From positions 1-64,000 of the forward strand of contig NZ_KB893206.1 in assembly GCF_000374025.1 (NCBI RefSeq): a DNA stretch of 64,000 nt. The letters are read 5' to 3'. How positions within the stretch are numbered: the first letter of the stretch is position 1; each line of letters opens with the position of its first letter. The translations under genes were made by a program, and so were the position numbers. The DNA comes from Spirosoma panaciterrae DSM 21099 (GTDB lineage: Bacteria > Bacteroidota > Bacteroidia > Cytophagales > Spirosomataceae). Under the pieces are notes generated by a model that saw nothing but the letters and a program-made list of their open reading frames with translations, did not search any database and had not been told where the DNA came from. This document shows, piece after piece, positions 52,765 through 62,413 of this stretch.

Positions 52765-52931
52765 AGTAGAAGCCTACCTATAGTTATGCGGGAATTAGCT
52801 GTTTTAGTGCCAGACCATACGTCGATTGCTTTTTGCTGTAATTGAACTATTTGAGATTTCTTCTAATGCGCTTGCCCAGTACGTTCAGTTTATCGTTATA
52901 TTTATAATAAGGTGTTCATAGCGAACGGATT

Positions 52932-53519
52932 ATGGGCGATATCGACTTGCTGAAATACGCGTTACACGAATTTGCGGGGATTGATGATGCCGAATTTGAC
53001 CGCTCGCGGCCTTACTGGGAAAAGAAGCACTACCGAAAAGGGGAATTCTACAACGAGTACAAAAACGTGTGCAAGCACCTTGGTTTTGTGCTGGATGGCT
53101 TTTTTCGGGCGTATTGCGTACATGATGAAACGGGCGAAGAGAAGAACGTATTTTTCTTTTCGAAACATCAGGTCGTGGTGTCGTATAAAAGCTTCGTTAA
53201 TCAGACGCCCTGCAGCTATCACACAGAGTCGATGGTCGATTCGACGATTCTGTACATTCACATTAACCACCTGACGCAGTTATATCAACAGTCGCACCAG
53301 TGGGAGCGGTTTGGTCGGCTGGTGGCCGAAAAGGCATTCAACATTGCCATGACCCGTACCGAAGATTTTCTCTTTCAAACCCCCGAGCAACGCTATCTCG
53401 ATCTGATCACCCAGCATCCTGAGATTTATAATACCATTCCGCTGTACCATATTTCGTCTTATCTGGGTATTCAGGGACCTTCATTAAGTCGCATCCGAAA
53501 ACGAATGGCTGGGCGTTGA
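52932..53519 (+). CDS. Crp/Fnr-family transcriptional regulator
   Basis: A 195-residue regulator similar in design to the one at 45964: a sensing barrel (YRKGEFYNEYKNVCKHLGFVLDGFFRAYC, FFFSKHQVVVSYKSFVNQ) and a C-terminal EQRYLDLITQHPEIYNTIPLYHISSYLGIQGPSLSRIRKRM. Its sequence is clearly different from that of the other, so these are not recent duplicates. No Fe-S cysteine set or known ligand pocket motif is recognised. Neighbouring genes do not indicate its targets. Confidence 0.9.
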   Translation: MGDIDLLKYALHEFAGIDDAEFDRSRPYWEKKHYRKGEFYNEYKNVCKHLGFVLDGFFRAYCVHDETGEEKNVFFFSKHQVVVSYKSFVNQTPCSYHTESMVDSTILYIHINHLTQLYQQSHQWERFGRLVAEKAFNIAMTRTEDFLFQTPEQRYLDLITQHPEIYNTIPLYHISSYLGIQGPSLSRIRKRMAGR

Positions 53520-53529
53520 GACATAGAGA

Positions 53530-53573
53530 CGATTTTTCGGGGTCGGTTCTAAGAAACCGACCCCGAAAAATCG
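53530..53573. terminator. 19-bp perfect bidirectional hairpin
   Basis: Arms 53530-53548 and 53555-53573 (core TTTTTCGGGGTCGGTT) are perfectly complementary with a 6-nt loop, located between the Crp-type regulator and the convergent FAD oxidoreductase gene. Confidence 0.85.
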
Positions 53574-53577
53574 GGCT

Positions 53578-55164
53578 TCATTTTATGTCTTTAGTTCCGT
53601 TCCAGACCTGGTGGTCGATGCTGATGATAACACCTTTCTCACGCAGATGGGTTTGTAATTCGCTCGTGGACAGTTGCTGAACGGCTTTTTTCTGATGAAC
53701 CGCCATTGCTGCTGCGATACCGGCACTATTACCCAGTTGCATCCAGGTCGATTCGACGCGTAAGGAACAGAACCCTACATGCGAAGCGGATACGCATACT
53801 GGAACCAGTAGGTTGGTGCATTCAGTAGGCTTAGGTGTAATGGCCCGGTACGATACTTCATATGGCTTGGTAATCGATTCCCAGATTCGCCCTTCATTGA
53901 CAAATTGGGTTTTCGAAACGGCTACCCGCTGAACATGGTGGCTATCGATCCAATGAGAGCCCAGGCAAATGGCGTCGGGTTTTGTTCGTTCGTCCAGAAT
54001 ATCTTTCTGCGTCTGGATGTACGCTCCCACCATGCGCCGGGCTTCGCGAATGTACAGGTAATACGGGAAGTTTTCATTGTCGGTAAACTCGTCGGCACTA
54101 AATCCATACGAAGCCGTTTCCTGACGTAAAGCATCCGGGACCGACGGGTCGTTGGCGAGGTAGTACATCAGCCCCAGTGTCCAGGCTTTATGGTCGTCGT
54201 AAATGGCTTTCCGACGGGTATAACTGGCCTCAGGGTAATCGACATTACCGCCGAAGTGCCCCAGCGAAATCACCGCCTTCTGCTTGTTGTTGGTTTCAAA
54301 CTTGCCCTTCGGATAATTCCAGGCATACATATCGATGATGTCGCGTAGTTTCGTTTCGGGATGATTTTTCAGCAACCGGGTGAGCAGCAAATAACGCTTA
54401 GGGTTATACGCGGCTGGTTTGGGAAACGGACGGCGATCCGCATGAGTCGACATCATGAGCCGGAAATTGTAATTCATAACCCGATCACTGGCCTGCCCTT
54501 CCGTCAGGGTAGATCGTTCGACAAAACCGGGAAGCAACTTCCCCTTGTCATCATAGGGTGAGGCATCAATAGGCGTATCGATAAAACGTATCCCCGCCAG
54601 CGACTCGCCGTATTGCTCTCGATTTTCGCGCCCATGCGTATGTGAAACCCCTACTTTAGCCATCAGGTCGCCTTCGTAGGTAGCGTCGATAAATACGGAA
54701 CCTGTGTAGCGATTGCCGTTAGTTAGGGTGATGGACTGGACGGTGGTTCCTTGCTTGGTGGCCGATTGCACGAACGCATCGTACACGACTGTTACATGAG
54801 CTTCCTTCAGTAGATCCAGAAACGTTTTTTCAGCAACGTGGGATTCAAAATAAAAGGTAGGACCGTTGATGCCGTAGAACTTGCCTAGTCGCTGATAAAA
54901 TTCCAGTGGTAGCCCCGAAATGGTTTCTTCGATCATGTGTTCGGACTCGGCTGTACCGATGCCACTGGTATTGAGTCCACCCACGTGTCGGGTTTGTTCT
55001 AACAATAGAACACGGGTACCTTCGCGGGCGGCTGCTACGGCAGCAATGACCCCACTGGGTGTGCCTCCATAAACGACAACATCATAGGAAGTGGCCTGAT
55101 GCGGAATAAATGCCTGAAAGGCCCAGCCAACCAGTGCCAGACAGACTGATAAAATAGATTTCAT
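53578..55164 (-). CDS. FAD-dependent oxidoreductase (PF12831), exported
   Basis: A 528-residue exported flavoprotein. After a ~25-residue signal peptide comes YDVVVYGGTPSGVIAAVAAAREG, a dinucleotide-binding GxxxxG motif, followed by TRHVGGLNTSGIGTAE. A second FAD-contact motif is TGSVFIDATYEGDLMAKVGV. The C-terminal region (LLVPVCVSASHVGFCSLRVESTWMQLGNSAGIAAAMAV) is the typical end of FAD_oxidored proteins. Members are linked to polysaccharide-utilisation loci but their substrates are mostly unknown. The ATG at 55164 begins the signal peptide. It follows SusD by 93 nt, at the end of the sigma-FecR-SusC-SusD unit. Confidence 0.88.
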   Translation of the reverse strand: MKSILSVCLALVGWAFQAFIPHQATSYDVVVYGGTPSGVIAAVAAAREGTRVLLLEQTRHVGGLNTSGIGTAESEHMIEETISGLPLEFYQRLGKFYGINGPTFYFESHVAEKTFLDLLKEAHVTVVYDAFVQSATKQGTTVQSITLTNGNRYTGSVFIDATYEGDLMAKVGVSHTHGRENREQYGESLAGIRFIDTPIDASPYDDKGKLLPGFVERSTLTEGQASDRVMNYNFRLMMSTHADRRPFPKPAAYNPKRYLLLTRLLKNHPETKLRDIIDMYAWNYPKGKFETNNKQKAVISLGHFGGNVDYPEASYTRRKAIYDDHKAWTLGLMYYLANDPSVPDALRQETASYGFSADEFTDNENFPYYLYIREARRMVGAYIQTQKDILDERTKPDAICLGSHWIDSHHVQRVAVSKTQFVNEGRIWESITKPYEVSYRAITPKPTECTNLLVPVCVSASHVGFCSLRVESTWMQLGNSAGIAAAMAVHQKKAVQQLSTSELQTHLREKGVIISIDHQVWNGTKDIK

Positions 55165-55257
55165 ACGAACTGATTTCGTTAAATGCATGATGAAATAGAA
55201 CCGAGAAAAATCAGCTAGCCATCAACGGACGGCTAGCTGAATAACCAACCTATCGAA

Positions 55258-56703
55258 TTAGAAGCCAGGGTTTTGAGTTAAGGCCGGGTTTGCATCTCGC
55301 TCGAAAGTCGGAATCGGGAAAAGTAGGTATTTCTCCGAAATCGTATAACCTTGTTTCTGAGCGGCTGCCAGCAATTTTCCTGTGCGGAGCAGATCCCACC
55401 GGCGGTGCCCTTCGCCCGCCAGCTCCCAGCTTCGTTCCTGCAATACCGCGTCACGGAACTGCGCTTGTGTCAGTCCGACCAGATCCTGTGGACCCGTATT
55501 GGCTGCCCCTTTTCGTGCCCGTGCCCGAACCAGGTTAATGGCGTTGTAGGCTTCGGTACCTGGGCCATTTAGTTCGTTTAGTGCTTCGGCATACATTAGC
55601 AGCACATCAGCATACCGGATGACCAGGAAGTTGTTGCGGGCCGATGAAGACCCACAGGCATTGTAGTCCCAGTATTTGTCGAGGTGTGGACCTGTACGCG
55701 ACTGCACAACTGTACCGTCGGCCAGAGTTTTCTGGGTGATCACAGCCACCTGCTTGCGATAGTCGCCCACTACAAACGAGTTGGCATAGGCGTCGGTTAC
55801 CTGAAAGGAGCCGCCTGTCAGGTTAATAGGATAGCTGAAATAAATAGCGAAATTGGCGGCCATCGAGCTACCATACTTAGGCTGGATGCAGCTAAACTGA
55901 ATGGAGAAAATATGCTCGGGCCCGTTTTCTTTTTCCGGGGTGAATACGTCCTTGAAATCCGGCACCAGACTGTATGTTTTGGCGTCGATCACCTCTTTCG
56001 CTTTGGCAGCCGCATTGGCCCAGTCTTTACGGGTCAGGTATACTTTGGCCAGGATCGATTTGGCAGCGCCAACCGTGGCCCGCCCAATTTCGCCAGCGGC
56101 TGTATAACTGACTGGCAACACTTTTTCGGCATCCTGCAAATCCTGAATGATCTGTTGGTAAACCTTGTCGGTTGGGTCGCGGGGAATCTTGACATTGACA
56201 ACGTCGGTTGTCGTTTTCACGACCAGTGGTACATCGCCAAACGCCTGAACCAGATTGAAGTAATGTAAGGCTCGAAGAAACTTGGCTTCGCCCACAATCT
56301 GATCCCGGAGTTTGGTGTCCATCGCAATCTTAGGTACGTTTTCGATCACCCGATTGGCCCGGTCGATGGTGACATAGGAACTGGTATAAAAACTATCGAA
56401 ATAGCTGGTAGAAGCCGTGTATTTGAACTGGTCGATTTCATTGGCAACTGGATCGCCATCGCTGCGGACCCATAGGTCTTCTCCACTCAGATCGCCCAGA
56501 ATGATCATGGGCATCTGATAAATGGCCTTAGCCCGGTCGTAAACGGCATTGACAGCCGTTGTGGCATCGGCCGCATTGTTGAATGAATTAGATTCACTCA
56601 GGAAACTAAGCGGAACTTCTTCCAGATTGCTTTGGCAGCCGCCCGCGGTCAGCAGACCGCTCAGGAGGATCAGTATAGAGATGATTCGATTCATGACATT
56701 CAT
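55258..56703 (-). CDS. SusD/RagB-family nutrient-binding lipoprotein
   Basis: A 481-residue lipoprotein; the signal peptide ends LLTAGGC. The TPR-based SusD fold is visible: RANRVIENVPKIAMDTKLRDQIVGEAKFLRALHYFNLVQAFGDVPLV, ATVGAAKSILAKVYLTRKDWANAA and the C-terminal VIRYADVLLMYAEALNEL and ERSWELAGEGHRRWDLLRTGKL blocks. It lies on the outer membrane surface and hands substrate to the SusC barrel. It starts 37 nt after the susC-type gene. The start could also be 56694, three codons later. The ligand is unknown. Confidence 0.95.
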   Translation of the reverse strand: MNVMNRIISILILLSGLLTAGGCQSNLEEVPLSFLSESNSFNNAADATTAVNAVYDRAKAIYQMPMIILGDLSGEDLWVRSDGDPVANEIDQFKYTASTSYFDSFYTSSYVTIDRANRVIENVPKIAMDTKLRDQIVGEAKFLRALHYFNLVQAFGDVPLVVKTTTDVVNVKIPRDPTDKVYQQIIQDLQDAEKVLPVSYTAAGEIGRATVGAAKSILAKVYLTRKDWANAAAKAKEVIDAKTYSLVPDFKDVFTPEKENGPEHIFSIQFSCIQPKYGSSMAANFAIYFSYPINLTGGSFQVTDAYANSFVVGDYRKQVAVITQKTLADGTVVQSRTGPHLDKYWDYNACGSSSARNNFLVIRYADVLLMYAEALNELNGPGTEAYNAINLVRARARKGAANTGPQDLVGLTQAQFRDAVLQERSWELAGEGHRRWDLLRTGKLLAAAQKQGYTISEKYLLFPIPTFERDANPALTQNPGF

Positions 56704-56740
56704 AAAGTTTATATCGTGTCGTTTGACAATTAATCGGAGA

Positions 56741-59700
56741 TCAGAAAGTGAGGGTGCCACCAATTGTGTAGGTGCGGGAAATCGGGTAAGCGAAATTGTC
56801 GATCCCGTAGGTGGTGTTACTGTTGAAGTTCGAGTTCACCTCCGGGTCGTAGCCCGAATACTGCGTGAACGTGAGCAGGTTTTGCCCGCTGACATATACC
56901 CGTGCGGCTTTAATGGCTTTGGTTTTGAGCGGAAGTCGATAGCCCAGCGATACGTTTTTTAGCCGCAGGAACGAGCCGCTTTCGATCAGATAGGAGCTAT
57001 TTGAAATGTTCCACTGCCGGGCCGACGGACGGCTATTCGACGGTTTTTCTGTTTGCCAATGGTCGTCGATGAAGCTTTTCAAAGGCGTAGCACCGGGATC
57101 GGTTTCGGTTACGCTACGGGTGTAGTTGAAAATCTGATTGCCCTGCACCCCCTGAATAAATACCGACAGGTCCATCCCCTTGAACGAAACGGTATTGGTT
57201 AGCCCATAAATAAACTTGGGTAAGCCATTGCCAATGATAGTCCGGTCGGTTGTATTGTTGAAAACTCCATCGCCGTTTACATCTTTAAAGCGAGGGGCTC
57301 CACCCAGGTCGCCCGTTTGCGCCAGCGTTCCGGCTGCTTTGACGGCATCGGTCGATTGCCACACACCATCGAAAACCCGGCCGTAGAACGAGCCAATCGG
57401 CTCACCTACTTTGACAATCGTTTGCATGCCCGTATTCGGGTCGGTAACCAGATACTGATCGGCATCGGCCAGTTTTAGCACCTTATTGCGGTTGAAGGAT
57501 AGGTTACCGGAGGTTGTCCACTTGACTTTGCCAGTCGTATTGACCGACGAAATGCCCAGTTCAAAGCCGTAGTTCTGAAGACTGCCGATGTTGCGGGTTA
57601 CGGTGGTGAAGCCCGTTGTGGCGGGGAGGTCAATCGCTAGAAGCAGATCGGTGGTCGTTTTGATGTAATAGTCGGCCGTAAGCTGAAAGCGGTTATTGAG
57701 TAAACCCAGATCGACACCACCGTCGAACTGTCCGGTTTTCTCCCAGCGCAGGTCGGGGTTGCCAATCGTAGACGCCTGGGTAGTAAGTACTTCGGTATCG
57801 CCGAAGACGGTACGAGAGGTCACGTAGGAAGACAACGAATTGTACAACCCAATGCCATCATTACCCGTAAAGCCGTAGCTCAGCCGGAATTTTAGGTCGC
57901 TGATCAGCGGACTTGATTTCAGGAATGGTTCGTCGGATACCCGCCAGGCAAAGGCTCCCGATGGAAAGAAGCCATATTTGTTGTTAGTGCCAAAGCGGGA
58001 AGAACCGTCGATCCGACCCGTAAGTGTGAACAGGTAGCGATCCTTAAATCGGTAATTGACCCGGCCCAGATACGAGTTCAATCCCCATTTTTGTACCGTT
58101 GTGGTTGGCGCTAGCAGTACCGAACCCTGGCCCAGGTTGTTGGCACCCAGTGTATAGTTAGCGAAATTCTGGACTTCCTGATACGCGCGATCCTCGCGGT
58201 TCGACTGGAACGTAAGCCCGGCTACAATATCGAATGCATGATTGGAATTCAGCGTTCGCGAATAGGTCAGCGTATTTTCATTCAGCAGGTTTACGTTGCT
58301 GGAATTACCGGTTGATCCATAGCCGTTTAACGTATTGGCAACCAGCGTTTGGGGGGTGTAAAAGACATTCCGTCGGCTGGTGAGCAGGTCGGCTCCTACA
58401 CTGACCCGCGCAGTTAGTCCGTCTCTGATCTGATATTCGGCAAACATATTTCCCAGCACCCGATTGGTATACAGTACGTTGGTCGAGGTACGCAGGACGG
58501 CAACCGGATTAGGTATACTGGCCATGCCTGAGCCTGGGCCTACGTTCAGCAATTGCCAGTTTCCGGTAGCGTCATAGACCGGGCTGGCTGGCGAAATAGT
58601 CCGGGCTGCACCAACCGGCCCATTGGTACCAGCTTCGTTGATGCCGTTGTTAATGCTGTAGGTGACCAGAAAGTTGGTGCCGATCTTCAACCGATTGCTG
58701 AGTTTTGCATCCAGATTCATGCGTCCGGTATACCGTTTGAAATTATTGGCAATCACAATTCCATCCTGATTGAAATAGCTGCCACTAACCAGATACCGAA
58801 GTTTGTCCGTTCCACCCGATGCCGAAAGCTGGTAGTTCTGCATGGGGGCAGCTCGGTAAATCTCTTTTTGCCAGTTGGTGCCAATGCCATATTCTGATGG
58901 CTTTTTCGGATAAGCAGCGGTATAGCCGTATCGTTCTGCAAAACCCAGATTGCGCAACTGTTCGTTTTTGAGGGCGGTTTGGTCTTCGGCTGTAGCCAGG
59001 TTGAGCATTTTGGAGATGTTGGACACACCGTAATACGCTTCAAAATCAATGTTTGACGAGCCTTCTTTACCCCGCCGGGTCGTTACCAGCACCACCCCAT
59101 TGGCCCCTCGGGAGCCGTAAATAGCCGTAGCCGACGCATCTTTCAGGACTTCAATGCTCTCAATATCATTAGGGTTAATGGTCGACAGCACGTTCGGGAA
59201 ATTGCTCGATCCACTAGCTCCCTGTGCCGATGCCGGATTCGTTACCGGGAATCCGTCGATGACATACAGCGGGTCGTTACTGGCCGAAATCGAATTGCCC
59301 CCCCGCACACGGATGGTAACACCACCACCGGGAGCGTTCGACGCATTCGTGACCTGAACCCCACTGACCCGGCCCTGAAGCGCCTGATTGAAGGAAGAAA
59401 TCGGTTGCGCTTTTAGCTCGTTGGTTCCAATGGAGCTAACGGCGCCGGTCAAGTCTCGTTTTTTGACCGCGCCATAACCAATCACCACGACTTCGCTGAG
59501 TGCCTTGTCGTCGGTAGCTAAGCGGATAGAAAGAACAGTTTGATTCCCGATGGTAATTTCCTGGGTTTGATAACCGACAAAGCTGAATACCAGCACAGCG
59601 CCCTTTTCAGGAACAGCAAGCTGAAATGTACCCTGGCTGTTGGTAGTCGTACCGCGCTGCGTGCCTTTCAGTAATACGCTGACCCCCGGCAGAGGTTCTC

Positions 59701-60136
59701 CTTTTTCGTCAGAAACGGTACCCGTAATAAGCTGGTCGATAGCCATTATAGGGGGTGCTGGCAATGCCGATCCGGTCGGTTCTTTTCGCAGCACGATGTA
59801 ATTGCCCGAAACCTGATAACTGATGTTCAGCGGTTTTAGCAGCCGCTCCAGTACCGTTTCGAGCGGATCATTGGTGGCCCGGATCGACACTTTCTGTTGC
59901 GTTTCAACGACCTGAGGAACGTAGGTGAATTTGACGTTGGCTGCTTTTTCGAGCCGACGGAGTATGGTTTTTAAATCCCTATTCTCGAATTGAACGGAAA
60001 TCGGTCGGTTCAATAAATCCTGCGCCATACCGTCCCGGGCGGCTGTCAGGCTGACCGAAACCAGAGTAATGAGTAACGGTAAACAGGTGATTTTCATAAG
60101 GGTAAAGAGGGTAAAGGAATCCCGGAATTTTTTCAT
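56741..60136 (-). CDS. SusC/RagA TonB-dependent outer-membrane transporter with STN signalling domain
   Basis: A 1131-residue TonB-dependent receptor. After the signal peptide there is an STN (secretin/TonB short N-terminal) domain (ISVQFENRDLKTILRRLEKAANVKFTYVP), which in FecA-type systems contacts the FecR anti-sigma factor. Then come a carboxypeptidase-regulatory-like domain (VTGTVSDEKGEPLPGVSVLLKG type, here ITGTVSDEKGEPLPGVSVLL), the TonB-box and plug region with ALSEVVVIGYGAVKKRDLTGAVSSI and IRVRGGNSISASNDPLYVIDGFPV, and the barrel, ending YTIGGTLTF. The ATG at 60136 gives a usual signal peptide, avoiding a 48-residue extension. The STN domain plus the upstream sigma/FecR genes show transport is coupled to signalling. 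Confidence 0.95.
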   Translation of the reverse strand: MKKFRDSFTLFTLMKITCLPLLITLVSVSLTAARDGMAQDLLNRPISVQFENRDLKTILRRLEKAANVKFTYVPQVVETQQKVSIRATNDPLETVLERLLKPLNISYQVSGNYIVLRKEPTGSALPAPPIMAIDQLITGTVSDEKGEPLPGVSVLLKGTQRGTTTNSQGTFQLAVPEKGAVLVFSFVGYQTQEITIGNQTVLSIRLATDDKALSEVVVIGYGAVKKRDLTGAVSSIGTNELKAQPISSFNQALQGRVSGVQVTNASNAPGGGVTIRVRGGNSISASNDPLYVIDGFPVTNPASAQGASGSSNFPNVLSTINPNDIESIEVLKDASATAIYGSRGANGVVLVTTRRGKEGSSNIDFEAYYGVSNISKMLNLATAEDQTALKNEQLRNLGFAERYGYTAAYPKKPSEYGIGTNWQKEIYRAAPMQNYQLSASGGTDKLRYLVSGSYFNQDGIVIANNFKRYTGRMNLDAKLSNRLKIGTNFLVTYSINNGINEAGTNGPVGAARTISPASPVYDATGNWQLLNVGPGSGMASIPNPVAVLRTSTNVLYTNRVLGNMFAEYQIRDGLTARVSVGADLLTSRRNVFYTPQTLVANTLNGYGSTGNSSNVNLLNENTLTYSRTLNSNHAFDIVAGLTFQSNREDRAYQEVQNFANYTLGANNLGQGSVLLAPTTTVQKWGLNSYLGRVNYRFKDRYLFTLTGRIDGSSRFGTNNKYGFFPSGAFAWRVSDEPFLKSSPLISDLKFRLSYGFTGNDGIGLYNSLSSYVTSRTVFGDTEVLTTQASTIGNPDLRWEKTGQFDGGVDLGLLNNRFQLTADYYIKTTTDLLLAIDLPATTGFTTVTRNIGSLQNYGFELGISSVNTTGKVKWTTSGNLSFNRNKVLKLADADQYLVTDPNTGMQTIVKVGEPIGSFYGRVFDGVWQSTDAVKAAGTLAQTGDLGGAPRFKDVNGDGVFNNTTDRTIIGNGLPKFIYGLTNTVSFKGMDLSVFIQGVQGNQIFNYTRSVTETDPGATPLKSFIDDHWQTEKPSNSRPSARQWNISNSSYLIESGSFLRLKNVSLGYRLPLKTKAIKAARVYVSGQNLLTFTQYSGYDPEVNSNFNSNTTYGIDNFAYPISRTYTIGGTLTF

Positions 60137-60364
60137 ACTTTTAACCAGTTTTTGTTCGATTGAATTAGAAAGCAGAGGGCAAAAACATCCCCGTCCCCGC
60201 TTTTTCAGGGTTGTTGCAAGGCCGGAAAACAGAGGAGCGACGTGATAGAAGGCTGGACATCGGGTTAATGCTGGTTGCAACAGGATTAGCCGGCTGTCTG
60301 GCCTTTTTTGTGTGTGAGGTTACGGTTGTTTCATCAGGATGGGGTTTAGGGTTTACAAATTTGA

Positions 60365-61486
60365 TTAAGGAGCCGGGCAACCGGGACCTGAAACGATAAT
60401 CCGGGTGCCCCAGACTTCATAGGTAGCGCCAATAGTCTGGCAGATTATATCTAACTTTCTGAAAAGCGGTTCGTTGCCCAGCGGTGCGGTCAAATTACAA
60501 TGACTGAAGGTGGTGGTATCGTACTGAATGGTGACGCCGTAAGCCTGCTCCAGTTTATGGAAAACCTGGTTGACTGGTGCATTTTCAAAAACAAAATACT
60601 GATTCGTGCTGGGTTGCTGAATGAGCGTTGGGTTGTCGACCAGCCGTTTGGTCAGTTGCTCGCTTCGGGTATCGAAAATAGCCTGCTGATTGGACGTCAA
60701 CAGTAACCGATTCGCGATTTTGCCGTGATTCTTTGCGGCTTCCAACATGGCTTTTAAAGTAAAGACGGCCACTTTCCCGGTCCGAACGGCTACCGATAGC
60801 GTCGGGTTTTTCGGCAATGCCTTGATCGTAAAACTAGTGCCGACCACCTGCGTCACTACCTTGCCGGCATATACAAGGAAGGGCTGCTGGGTGTTGTGCG
60901 TAACCTCAAAAAAACCTTCTCCCTCCAGGTGCACCTCCCGTTTTGCCGAATCGAAAGTTTTCGGGTGACGAAGTCGACTATGAGGCTGTAATACCACCCG
61001 ACTTCCATCGATCAGACGAACCGAAAGAGGAGAGCCTGTTTCATTGGTCTGTTCCACCAGCGGTTCGTTGGTCGCGAACGACCAGCCATGTTGTACTACG
61101 GATCGGTCGGAGGAAAGGGTATTGGCTATAAACCACCAACCGAAGCCTAGTAACAAAAGAACAGCCGCAGCAGCCGCCCACCCCCACCGGAAGCCGATAG
61201 GGCGTTGTATGGGTTCCGATGCTGGCTCAATTGTATCAATGTCCTGAAGCTGACGCTGAATCCCCGCCCACATTTGCCTGCCCTGTTCCTGCGTAGGGAA
61301 GCGCTGGATGTTCCCGACAGCCTGCAGAAAAGCTCTGGCGGTTGCCACAACGGCTTGCTTTTCGGGATAGTGCTCCAGAAAATCGGACCAGAATAAATCG
61401 GTTTCGGCGGTTGGCTGACGGACCGACCGCTGAAAAAAATCATCCTGAGCCAGTTCTTCAACCGTATAATCACGGTAATTCGGCAT
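60365..61486 (-). CDS. FecR-family anti-sigma factor
   Basis: A 373-residue inner-membrane protein. The cytoplasmic N-terminal part (1-90, sigma-interacting) is followed by one TM helix (~112-130, WAAAAAVLLLLGFGWWFIAN). The periplasmic FecR domain has TGSPLSVRLIDGSRVVLQPHSRL, HLEGEGFFEVTHNTQQPFLVYAGKVVTQVVGTSFTIKAL and RTGKVAVF. A C-terminal domain (ENAPVNQVFHKLEQAYGVTIQYD), STN-like, ends the protein. It senses the state of the SusC STN domain and controls the sigma factor encoded just upstream (124 nt away). The SusC gene follows by 228 nt. Confidence 0.93.
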   Translation of the reverse strand: MPNYRDYTVEELAQDDFFQRSVRQPTAETDLFWSDFLEHYPEKQAVVATARAFLQAVGNIQRFPTQEQGRQMWAGIQRQLQDIDTIEPASEPIQRPIGFRWGWAAAAAVLLLLGFGWWFIANTLSSDRSVVQHGWSFATNEPLVEQTNETGSPLSVRLIDGSRVVLQPHSRLRHPKTFDSAKREVHLEGEGFFEVTHNTQQPFLVYAGKVVTQVVGTSFTIKALPKNPTLSVAVRTGKVAVFTLKAMLEAAKNHGKIANRLLLTSNQQAIFDTRSEQLTKRLVDNPTLIQQPSTNQYFVFENAPVNQVFHKLEQAYGVTIQYDTTTFSHCNLTAPLGNEPLFRKLDIICQTIGATYEVWGTRIIVSGPGCPAP

Positions 61487-61609
61487 AGGTATCGGGTAGG
61501 GGAGTAGTGTACAACGGCACTTCTAAAAGAGAAGAGAACGGTCGACCTAAAATGTCCCCTTGTTTTTTGAAAAATATTTTCAGTTCCGTTCGTATCAGGT
61601 CAGCTTGGC

Positions 61610-62215
61610 TCAGGAGAGACACCAGAGCAGGAAGCCTAGCAAGGGAGCCAGGTAAGGAGCCTGTTCGCGTAAATGACTCAATGCTTTGTGAAGGGTATTG
61701 CGAACCGATTTTTCAGTAATTCCCATAATTTGGGCTATTTCTTCATGCCTGAAGCTCTGATAAAAGCGCAGGGTAATGACTTCCTGCTGGCGTTGGGGTA
61801 GTTTCGTTAACGCCTGGGTTAAACGGTCAATCAGTTCCGACTGCTGCTCCTGACTGATCAGTATTTGCTCGGCTGAATAGTCGCTGGAAATTGTATGATC
61901 GGATTCGGGTAGTTCGGTTTCGAAACCATGTTCTTTTTTGCCCAGAAGGTGGATTTTTCGTCTGAGCGATCGAAACAGATAGAATTTAACCGATTGTGCC
62001 AAAGCGATCGAATGCCGCATTCGCCAGACGTCGACAAACAAATCCTGAATGGCATCTTCTACCAGCGTTGTATGGTCGGCTACTTTATATCCGTAGCTGT
62101 ATAAGATCGCATAAAAGCGCTGGTAGAGTTCGGCAAAAGCAGCCTGATCGTCCCGTTTCAGGGCGCTCCAGAGCTGTTCGTCCGACTGCCATTCGCTATG
62201 TAAATCGCCCGCCAA
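61610..62215 (-). CDS. ECF sigma factor (FecI-like, Bacteroidota type)
   Basis: A 201-residue RNA polymerase sigma factor with region 2 (FAELYQRFYAILYSYGYKVAD, then VEDAIQDLFVDVWRMRHSIAL) and region 4 (LTQALTKLPQRQQEVITLRFYQSFRHEEIAQIMGITEKSVRNTLHKAL). A hydrophobic tail (YLAPLLGFLLWCLS) is unusual for a sigma factor but common in this group. The only plausible start is a TTG at 62215: an in-frame stop lies 34 nt upstream and no ATG is found between. It heads the FecR-SusC-SusD cascade, so substrate import should switch on this operon. Confidence 0.93.
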   Translation of the reverse strand: MAGDLHSEWQSDEQLWSALKRDDQAAFAELYQRFYAILYSYGYKVADHTTLVEDAIQDLFVDVWRMRHSIALAQSVKFYLFRSLRRKIHLLGKKEHGFETELPESDHTISSDYSAEQILISQEQQSELIDRLTQALTKLPQRQQEVITLRFYQSFRHEEIAQIMGITEKSVRNTLHKALSHLREQAPYLAPLLGFLLWCLS

Positions 62216-62413
62216 TTCGCCTTTATTTCGATGTAGGAAATGGATTTTTTATAAAGTTACTACCTATAATGATATTTCTAGAATTTTGCTGGAATTCATT
62301 TCATGAGTGCCTCTGACGCTTCAGTAGGCATAAGTACCGCTTCAGGCAATTGATACTCGGCAGTCGGTTCGTTCGGGAGCAACTTTGCTGCATCAGGCCA
62401 AAATAGCCATTGT

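Noticed and set aside
60137-60364. An additional gene or riboswitch between fecR and the SusC gene
   Set aside because: The region has no start with plausible coding content and no recognisable aptamer. Two GTTGCAA-type sites (60210 and 60272) are too weak to claim.
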